DNA of 29,257 nucleotides from JBGRQB01 sp041725875 (GTDB lineage: Bacteria > Bacteroidota > Ignavibacteria > Ignavibacteriales > Melioribacteraceae), in contig JBGRQB010000031.1 of the NCBI GenBank assembly GCA_041725875.1, positions 1-29,257 of the forward strand, read 5' to 3'. A model generated the notes under the pieces. It searched no databases. It worked only from the letters and a program-made list of their open reading frames with translations, and had not been told where the DNA came from. Below, piece by piece: positions 23,954 through 29,257 of this stretch. Each line of letters opens with the position of its first letter. Within the stretch, counting starts at the first letter, position 1. The position numbers were made by a program, and so were the translations under genes.

Positions 23954-26500
23954 ATGGAACTGATTGAGTTAAAAAAATATTTTCTGGCGGAAAGAGAAAC
24001 TCTCTTTTCCGAAATAGATTCAAAAAAATCTTCTTTTGAATTTTGTCTGAAACACTGCTCACTTGTTGAAGAATATATTATCAGAGTTCTTTCAAAAGAG
24101 CAATTGCCATTTGCCGTTGTTGCATCAGGTGGATTTTGCAGAAGAGAACTTTCACCTTTTTCTGACATCGATATAATGTTTATAGCAGGTGAAATTACTG
24201 AGGAAATTCAAAACAAGGTTCAGGAAATTGTTACAAATTTATGGGATTGCGGAATAGAAGCTTCGCATACAGTGAGAGAATTTTCCGACATCAGTAAATT
24301 TTATAATTCCGATCTTCACGCTTTTACGCAGTTTTTAGAAACCCGCTTTTTACTCGGAAAACATTCCGTGTATGATGAATGGAATAAAAATCTGGATGAG
24401 TTTTTATCTATAGATAAAAAACATAATGTGATAAAAAGACTTTTTGAAGATATTCAGCTGCGCTATAAAAAATATGGTGATTCGCCAAAAGTACTTGAGC
24501 CAAACATAAAGTTTTCCGGCGGCGGATTGCGCGATCTTCAGGCAGTTGAATGGATCTATACTGTTCAGAATGCAGAGCAGATGACCAGTTCCAGGGAAAT
24601 TACCCAGACTCAAAAATTTATTGAAGTATTTAAAAATAAGGGACTTGTAAACAACAACGAACTTAACAGAATTAAAAACAGTTACGAACTTCTTCTTGCA
24701 ATCAGAAATCAGATGCACCTAGTTTCCGGTTCAAAAAATGACAGATTTGAATTTTCTCTGCAAGAAAAAATAGCCGAGCATTTTGGTTATTCAGAAGATA
24801 AGTGGAAAGATTTTATGCGGAAATATTTTGATGCAACAAGCATCATTCACCGCTTTTCCAAAACAATGATAAAACGTTTTAACGAATTTATTTCAAATCC
24901 GTTTCCTGATCAATTGTCTATTCGTCTCGACGAAGATTTCATTTTACGCGGAAATGTAATTTCACTTGATGAAGACAGAGAATTAAGTTTCTCCGATATT
25001 ATGCGTGCATTTTATTACCGCGGACTATATGAAGCAAGGTTTGATGAAAACCTGAGAACACTTGTTATTGAAGCGGGCGAAGAGCAGAAAGAAGAAAATC
25101 ACCTTCAATATAAATCATCAGTGTTTTTTAGAGAATTGTTTAAACTCGAAAAAAATGTTGCGAAAACACTTACTGCAATGAACGAAATGGGAATTCTTTC
25201 AGTCTTCCTTCCTGAGTTTGGAGATCTTGTTGGATATTTTCAACCGGGAGTTTATCATTGCTACACAGCAGATGAACACACTATTATTGCAATTAAAAAT
25301 CTGGAAGCACTTAAAGGTCAGGATTCCAGACTTGCATTTTTATATGATGATATTCTTGAAAAAGATATTTTATATCTTTCAGTCCTTTTCCACGATATTG
25401 CAAAACCAATCAGCGTAAAGGGTCACGAAATTATTGGTGCCGAAGTTGCCTGTTCAGTTATGAGCAAACTTGGTTATGGTGATAAAGAAATTGATCTTGT
25501 GATGTTTCTTGTTAAACATCATCTTACAATGGAAAAAACAGCCTTCCGCCGCAACCTGAATGATGCAGGAACGTTAAACAACTTTACGGCGAAATTCCCT
25601 TCACTAAAAGCCCTTGATTTACTTTTCCTTCTTACTTACGCTGATCTTTCAGCGGTTAATACAATGGTTTGGACTCAATGGAAAAATGATCAGCTTTTCG
25701 AACTTTACAGAAAAGCGAGAATAATGTTGGTTGATGAGCTTTCCGGTGAAGATCTTTTGATGAAAAAAACTTTGAAGGTACTAACTAATAAAACTGAAGA
25801 AGTAAGTAAACACGTTGAATCTATTGATGATGTCGGATATGTGTATCATTACACCGAAGAAGAAATTGAAGAACACGTAAGAGAGATTGAACGTGGTTCT
25901 GATATTTCTGTATTTTTTAAACAGGATGTAAACTTTACAAATATTACAGTTCTTTCAAGAGATAAAGATGCTATACTTTCCAACTTGTGTGGAGCACTTT
26001 CCATTAATGATTTAAATATTCATGATGCAAGAATCTTTACAAGGAAAGACGGAATTATTATCGACAGTTTTAATGTAACCGATTTCAGAACTCATCAGGT
26101 AATTAACCCAGAGCGATTTGAAAAAATTGAAGCTGATCTTCGTCTGAGCGTTGAAGGTGAACTGAGAATAAACAGAGAATTCAAAAAAATGCAATCTAAA
26201 TGGTGGCGTTTGGAAAATAAACTTTTCAGAAGAAAAGGTAAAATAAAAATTCGGTTTGAAGAACACGAGAAATTTACCATCATAGATATCTCTTCTCCTG
26301 ACAGGTTAGGGCTCCTTTATCAAATCACAAAAAAAATGAATGATTTGGGTCTGTACACATACTTTGCAAAAATTTCCACAAAATCTGATGATGTGATAGA
26401 TTCATTTTATACACTCGACAGAACCGGTAAAAAAATTCCTTATTACGATTATGAAATATTGAGAAGAGAATTGACTAAAAGTCTGGAAGAATTATTATAA
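23954..26500 (+). CDS. GlnD-type [protein-PII] uridylyltransferase/uridylyl-removing enzyme
   Basis: Cytosolic nitrogen sensor of 848 aa that adds and removes UMP on PII in response to glutamine. Nucleotidyltransferase domain: GGFCRRELSPFSDIDIMF (59-76) with metal-binding D71 and D73. A GlnD-type helical domain contains SGGGLRDLQAVEW. The HD domain has DEHTIIAI (about 439) and FHDIAKP (about 477), then KHHLTM. Two ACT domains follow at about 659-730 and 773-848. All expected parts are present. The start at 23954 has no ribosome site and directly follows a terminator T-run; no better in-frame start is evident. No glnB, amtB or glnA is nearby, so the PII partner is encoded elsewhere. Confidence 0.95.
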   Translation: MELIELKKYFLAERETLFSEIDSKKSSFEFCLKHCSLVEEYIIRVLSKEQLPFAVVASGGFCRRELSPFSDIDIMFIAGEITEEIQNKVQEIVTNLWDCGIEASHTVREFSDISKFYNSDLHAFTQFLETRFLLGKHSVYDEWNKNLDEFLSIDKKHNVIKRLFEDIQLRYKKYGDSPKVLEPNIKFSGGGLRDLQAVEWIYTVQNAEQMTSSREITQTQKFIEVFKNKGLVNNNELNRIKNSYELLLAIRNQMHLVSGSKNDRFEFSLQEKIAEHFGYSEDKWKDFMRKYFDATSIIHRFSKTMIKRFNEFISNPFPDQLSIRLDEDFILRGNVISLDEDRELSFSDIMRAFYYRGLYEARFDENLRTLVIEAGEEQKEENHLQYKSSVFFRELFKLEKNVAKTLTAMNEMGILSVFLPEFGDLVGYFQPGVYHCYTADEHTIIAIKNLEALKGQDSRLAFLYDDILEKDILYLSVLFHDIAKPISVKGHEIIGAEVACSVMSKLGYGDKEIDLVMFLVKHHLTMEKTAFRRNLNDAGTLNNFTAKFPSLKALDLLFLLTYADLSAVNTMVWTQWKNDQLFELYRKARIMLVDELSGEDLLMKKTLKVLTNKTEEVSKHVESIDDVGYVYHYTEEEIEEHVREIERGSDISVFFKQDVNFTNITVLSRDKDAILSNLCGALSINDLNIHDARIFTRKDGIIIDSFNVTDFRTHQVINPERFEKIEADLRLSVEGELRINREFKKMQSKWWRLENKLFRRKGKIKIRFEEHEKFTIIDISSPDRLGLLYQITKKMNDLGLYTYFAKISTKSDDVIDSFYTLDRTGKKIPYYDYEILRRELTKSLEELL

Positions 26501-26504
26501 AAAA

Positions 26505-26528
26505 AGCAGGTTTTAACCTGCTCTTTTT
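26505..26528 (+). terminator. Intrinsic terminator of glnD
   Basis: AGCAGG (26505-26510) pairs with CCTGCT (26517-26522), with the stem able to extend into TT/AA in the loop, followed by CTTTTT. It lies a few bases after the glnD stop codon. Confidence 0.8.
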
Positions 26529-26607
26529 ATAATGTGAGTCACATTAAAACTAATTTTCTTACTCTTCAGTTTCATTGGCGATTCTCGGAAAGCTGTCCTC
26601 CGGTAGT

Positions 26608-26625
26608 CGATGGCTTTAGCCATCG
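26608..26625. repeat. REP-like palindrome CGATGGCT-TT-AGCCATCG
   Basis: Eight bases are mirrored perfectly around TT. Similar GATGGCT/AGCCATC palindromes occur as REP-type elements in Bacteroidetes genomes (recalled, not checked here). Copy number elsewhere in this genome is unknown. Confidence 0.5.
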
Positions 26626-26673
26626 CATAATTTTGATATAACCAAACACCAATCGGTGCCTGAGTGCCCCGGC

Positions 26674-26740
26674 TTATACCAAACGCTGCACCATTCTAAC
26701 GATGTCGAAATGAAGTGTTAATGCAAATTTGCTGGTATAA
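26674..26740. repeat. Inverted repeat TTATACCA / TGGTATAA
   Basis: TTATACCA (26674-26681) and TGGTATAA (26733-26740) are exact reverse complements separated by 51 bases. The arms could be ends of a small element or distant operator halves. Confidence 0.4.
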
Positions 26741-26742
26741 TG

Positions 26743-26775
26743 TTATTTTGAATATTATGGGAAATCTCAAAATAA
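26743..26775. repeat. Inverted repeat TTATTTTGA / TCAAAATAA
   Basis: Nine-base perfect arms at 26743-26751 and 26767-26775 with a 15-base loop, directly after the preceding palindrome. Confidence 0.45.
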
Positions 26776-26786
26776 TGATTGATCTA

Positions 26787-26988
26787 TTTTCCGTGATTTG
26801 AAGGCTTTATAAACTTCGAAGCTTTGTAGTTTTGCTCTTTATTGTTCACTCCGTGGGCAAACTTTTTCAAAAAAGTTTGACAAAAACTTCGGCTGTCTTT
26901 TTCTTCACGGAAAACTGACTCACTCCGGCTGAACAAAAACAACTTGCCGTGCTTCGCACGCCTTCAAACAGTTTTTGTTCTTAAAGCC
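26787..26988. repeat. Interleaved inverted repeats (five arm pairs)
   Basis: Perfect arm pairs are TTTTCCGTGA (26787-26796) with TCACGGAAAA (26905-26914); TTTGAAGGC (26797-26805) with GCCTTCAAA (26960-26968); CAAACTTTTT (26858-26867) with AAAAAGTTTG (26870-26879); GAACAAAAAC (26931-26940) with GTTTTTGTTC (26971-26980); and inner CGTGC (26948-26952) with GCACG (26956-26960). GGCTTTA/TAAAGCC (26803-26809, 26982-26988) is an alternative. The first two pairs cross like a pseudoknot. Confidence 0.6.
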
Positions 26989-27073
26989 TCCGCTCTTCAA
27001 TTTTCTTAACGCTCAGAAAAAGATGCCGGGCAGCAAACTATATCGAAATAACACGCTTAGGGGCAAGTTTGTC

Positions 27074-27108
27074 TATGTCACCTTGAGCCCAGCCGAAGAG
27101 TCTCAATG
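27074..27108. repeat. Direct repeat copy 1 (TATGTCACCT...GTCTCAATG)
   Basis: Begins TATGTCACCTTGAG and ends GAGTCTCAATG; matches the copy at 27123-27156 in both ends with a variable middle. It resembles the GTCA-CTTGAG-CGAAG-TCTCAATG intergenic repeats seen in many FCB genomes (recalled, not checked). Confidence 0.6.
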
Positions 27109-27122
27109 CAACTGCCAGGCAA

Positions 27123-27156
27123 TATGTCACCTCGAGGCACTCGAGAGGTCTCAATG
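27123..27156. repeat. Direct repeat copy 2 (TATGTCACCT...GTCTCAATG)
   Basis: Second copy, 14 bases after the first. Its centre holds CTCGAG twice around GCA, so ACCTCGAG and CTCGAGAGGT can fold as a hairpin with a two-base bulge. Confidence 0.6.
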
Positions 27157-27345
27157 TAGCATTCCGCACAATTTAGCATTGAGTACCATATAATTACTTT
27201 TTAAATGGAACACAACTCCGCTCTAACTGGCCTCAACATGGCCTTTAAATAGGAAGCAACACTGAGATAATAATGAATTACTGACGATGAAATTCTGCAG
27301 ATAATTAACCCCACCTATGTTTTTGGAGTAATAATTTTTATAAAT

Positions 27346-27510
27346 GGAACTTTTATGGTTTACGTTGGTAAAGTAATAGATCAAAAAATATCTTGACAAA
27401 AGGTTATGTTTTTGTTTAGATTGGTTCACAGATTTGATGGGCGCTCAATATGCTCGGGCACAGAAAACAAAAAAACAAAGAATAATATCAAAATGTAAAA
27501 GGAGCTTTTG
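27346..27510 (+). repeat. Duplicated upstream region, copy A
   Basis: From GGAACTTTTATG to the AAGGAGCTTTTG before the first lipoprotein ATG, this stretch matches 28584-28753 almost base for base, with a few substitutions and small indels. It carries the promoter and ribosome site of the gene. Confidence 0.9.
27393..27421 (+). promoter_or_regulatory. Promoter of lipoprotein copy A
   Basis: TTGACA (27393-27398), 17 bases, then TTAGAT (27416-27421), a sigma70-like arrangement; TAGATTGG at 27417 is also close to TAnnTTTG. The same elements are kept in copy B. The leader would be about 85 nt. Confidence 0.55.
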
Positions 27511-28572
27511 ATGAAAAAGAACTTTTTAAAGAGTGGTTATTTTATATTAGTGTTATTGTGTATATGTTTCACATTTTGCAGTGACAGTGTAACTCCAAAA
27601 GAAGAAGAATCCGGCAGAAGAGATTATGTTTGGGAAATTGATACTCTAAGACTGGATAGAGATAAATGGTTTGATCGATATTGTGTAATAGGAGATGATC
27701 TTTGGCTTTGCGGTTCAGAAGGAGGTCTTGATAATGTATGGCATTGCAAAAACGAAAACTGGATACATAATTTATGGATGTTTGGTGAAAGACCAATAGC
27801 GATATTCGGAACAAATGAAAACAGTGTCTGGGTATTTACAATAGAAGGGTATATTTTCAGACACAGGAACGGAGAGTTTATAAAAACAGGAAAGATAGAA
27901 ATTCCTGAATATAAGGAAGTTGTGATACAAAGAGTCTGGGGCAAAACAGCTACAGATATATATGCAACAGGTTACGGAGTGTATAAAGAACCTAAGGGTG
28001 ATATAATAGCAAACGGAGTGATACTTCATTATGACGGAACAGGATGGAAGAATATCTCCTTGCCGACAATCCAGAGTTTGTTGTATACTCTATATCCTTC
28101 AGAAGAAAAGGGTAAATATTATATTCAAGGTAATAGTTTAGATAAAAGTAAAGTTAATGTTGGACAGTTATATTTGTTTGATGGCAATCAAATAGAGTTG
28201 TTGTATGAAGATGAGAAGAGTTGGGCAAAATTTTCAGGTCAGAGATGTATAAATAATGAGAGTTACTTTTTATATGAAAGACATATATCAGAATATAGTG
28301 AAGGAAAGTTTGTTAAACTTATAAATATAAGTGACAGTAAATATACAGGAGGGTTTGAAGGACGTTCATTAAAGGATTTATTCATTTTTGCAGAAGACGG
28401 GGTAGTTCATTATAACGGAACAGATTTTGAATATTTATTTAACATTAAATCATACGAAAAAATTGTAGACATAGCGATTGCTGAAACAATAATTTATGTT
28501 GTAGTAAAAAACAGAGAGAATCAAGATTATTACATATATAAAGGGAAATTAAAGGAGGAAATAACATCTTAG
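27511..28572 (+). CDS. Propeller-like lipoprotein, first of a tandem pair
   Basis: Exported lipoprotein of 353 aa with a hydrophobic signal ending at C23 (CFTFC) and followed by SDS, an acidic start like Bacteroidetes surface-export signals. The mature part has repeated W-G-x-x-A-T-D-I-Y-A-T-G-type motifs (VWGKTATDIYATGYGVY, ENSVWVFTIEGYIF, VILHYDGTGWKNI), which suggest beta-propeller blades like those in FCB lipoproteins often found in tandem. No enzyme motif is visible; function unknown. The start is ATG at 27511 with AAGGAG (27499-27504) six bases upstream; the TTG just before it is not needed. A near-copy of the gene and its promoter follows at 28584. Confidence 0.82.
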   Translation: MKKNFLKSGYFILVLLCICFTFCSDSVTPKEEESGRRDYVWEIDTLRLDRDKWFDRYCVIGDDLWLCGSEGGLDNVWHCKNENWIHNLWMFGERPIAIFGTNENSVWVFTIEGYIFRHRNGEFIKTGKIEIPEYKEVVIQRVWGKTATDIYATGYGVYKEPKGDIIANGVILHYDGTGWKNISLPTIQSLLYTLYPSEEKGKYYIQGNSLDKSKVNVGQLYLFDGNQIELLYEDEKSWAKFSGQRCINNESYFLYERHISEYSEGKFVKLINISDSKYTGGFEGRSLKDLFIFAEDGVVHYNGTDFEYLFNIKSYEKIVDIAIAETIIYVVVKNRENQDYYIYKGKLKEEITS

Positions 28573-28583
28573 AAAAATATTCA

Positions 28584-28753
28584 GGAACTTTTATGATTTA
28601 CGTTGGTAAAGTAATAGATCAAAAAATACCTTGACAAAAGGTTATGCTTTTGTTTAGATTGGTTCACATAATTTAATTGGGCGCATAATATGTTCGGGCA
28701 CAGAAAAAAACAAAGAATAATATAATAATATCAAAGTGTAAAAGGAGCTTTTG
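28584..28753 (+). repeat. Duplicated upstream region, copy B
   Basis: Second copy of the promoter-leader segment found at 27346-27510, starting 12 bases after the stop codon of the first lipoprotein gene. It includes TTGACA, the GGGCGC...TCGGGCACAG stretch and AAGGAG in the same order. Confidence 0.9.
28631..28659 (+). promoter_or_regulatory. Promoter of lipoprotein copy B
   Basis: TTGACA (28631-28636), 17 bases, then TTAGAT (28654-28659). Both hexamers and spacing are unchanged from copy A although nearby bases differ. Confidence 0.55.
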
Positions 28754-29257
28754 ATGAAAAAGAACTTTTTAAAGAGTGGTTATCTTGTATTAGTGTTATT
28801 GTGTATATGTTTCACATTTTGCAGTGACAGTGTAACGCCAAAAGAAGAAGAACCCGGCAGAAGAGATTATGTTTGGGAAGTTGATACTTTGGAATTTGAA
28901 AGAAATAAATCTTTTACCCGGTATTGTGTGATTGATAATAATCTTTGGCTCTGTGGAGCAGGTGGAGGCCTTGATAATGTGTGGCACTACAAAAACGAAA
29001 ACTGGATACATAACTTATGGATGTTCGGAGCAAGACCAATAGCAATATTTGGTACAAATGAAAACAGTGTCTGGGTCTTTACAATAGAGGGGTATATTTT
29101 CAGACATCGAAACGGAGAGTTTATAAAGACAGGAAAGATAGAGATCTCTGAATATAAAGAAGTTGTAATACAAAGAGTCTGGGGAAAAACAGCCACAGAT
29201 CTATATGCAACAGGTTACGGAGTGTATAAGGAATCTCAAGGAGAGATCGGAAGAGCA
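28754..29257 (+). CDS. Propeller-like lipoprotein, second copy, truncated by the contig end
   Basis: Open from ATG at 28754 to the window edge with no stop (168 codons, of which the last five are affected by adapter sequence). It parallels the first copy: same signal and C23-SDS start, same propeller motifs. Differences cluster at residues 46-79 (for example RLDRDKWFD becomes EFERNKSFT) while residues 80-150 are almost unchanged. AAGGAG precedes the ATG with the same spacing. It is a paralogue from tandem duplication; the missing C-terminal half should lie on another contig. The last reliable base is 29243. Confidence 0.85.
   Translation, partial: MKKNFLKSGYLVLVLLCICFTFCSDSVTPKEEEPGRRDYVWEVDTLEFERNKSFTRYCVIDNNLWLCGAGGGLDNVWHYKNENWIHNLWMFGARPIAIFGTNENSVWVFTIEGYIFRHRNGEFIKTGKIEISEYKEVVIQRVWGKTATDLYATGYGVYKESQGEIGRA
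29244..29257 (+). other. Illumina adapter sequence at the contig end
   Basis: The final 14 bases, AGATCGGAAGAGCA, are exactly the start of the standard Illumina TruSeq read-through adapter. At this point the sequence also departs from the parallel copy A (after TATAAA-GAACCT). This is technical, not biological, sequence. Confidence 0.95.

Larger units (their letters stand above)
26529..27345. other. Gene-free, palindrome-rich intergenic block
   Basis: About 800 bases between glnD and the duplicated lipoprotein locus hold no credible gene: the open frames are short, lack ribosome sites and match nothing recognisable. Base composition is visibly less A/T-biased than in neighbouring genes. The block is packed with inverted repeats and has one pair of imperfect direct repeats, listed separately. 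It looks like accumulated repetitive intergenic elements or the remains of a non-autonomous mobile element. No transposase or tRNA was found. Confidence 0.6.

Noticed and set aside
26531..26545. Palindrome AATGTGA-G-TCACATT resembling a CRP site
   Set aside because: CRP/FNR sites need about six (CRP) or four (FNR) bases between the half-sites; here there is one. It also directly follows the glnD terminator with no gene nearby downstream.
26975..27193. Open frame of 72 codons in the intergenic block
   Set aside because: It has no ribosome site, runs across the palindromes and direct repeats, and its product looks like nothing recognisable.

Overview
The window is an AT-rich piece of a Gram-negative genome, most likely from the Bacteroidota/Ignavibacteriota (FCB) lineage. 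The signs are a TonB-dependent receptor with an N-terminal carboxypeptidase-regulatory-like domain, many OmpA- and TonB-type beta-barrels, lipoproteins with acidic residues right after the lipidated cysteine, matches to the Bacteroidetes -7 promoter box TAnnTTTG, and a protein combining an HD domain with a Pycsar-effector-type (DUF5706) membrane domain. The genes are ordinary chromosomal ones. No tRNA, rRNA, CRISPR array, transposase or integrase was seen.

Layout. 1-287: gene-free edge with an 11-bp tandem repeat, a perfect inverted repeat and a terminator. 288-3115 (minus): TonB-dependent receptor and a His-rich two-helix membrane protein, a probable metal-uptake pair. 3235-6491 (plus): isochorismatase-family hydrolase, a TonB C-terminal-domain protein and a multi-HAMP chemoreceptor. 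6558-8701 (minus): porin and CotH-type kinase lipoprotein. 8802-12241 (plus): SdiA-regulated/YjiK-like propeller and an outer-membrane barrel with a kinase-like N-terminal region. 12262-16101 (minus): operon of HD-DUF5706 protein, SixA and polyphosphate kinase Ppk1. 16226-18624 (plus): two coupled beta-barrel genes with TTG starts. 18646-20550 (plus): a Pho-box-like promoter followed by a Na/Pi cotransporter and PhoU. 20678-23833: four-helix membrane protein, SDR oxidoreductase, YciO-type protein (minus), queC and queF. 23954-26500: glnD. 26529-27345: a gene-free, palindrome-rich block. 27346-29257: a tandem duplication of a lipoprotein gene with its promoter; the second copy is cut by the contig end.

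A phosphate theme links the centre: phosphate-porin-like barrel, two kinase-like envelope proteins, Ppk1 with SixA, and a Pho-box-controlled phosphate transporter with PhoU. The most novel-looking points are (1) the I-P-x-D-x-D-x-A-F motif shared by the CotH lipoprotein and the N-terminal region of the neighbouring outer-membrane barrel, and (2) an HD phosphohydrolase fused to a Pycsar-type effector membrane domain, in one operon with SixA and Ppk1 and with no cyclase in view. The last 14 bases match the start of the Illumina TruSeq adapter, so the right end is an assembly artefact inside a repeat.
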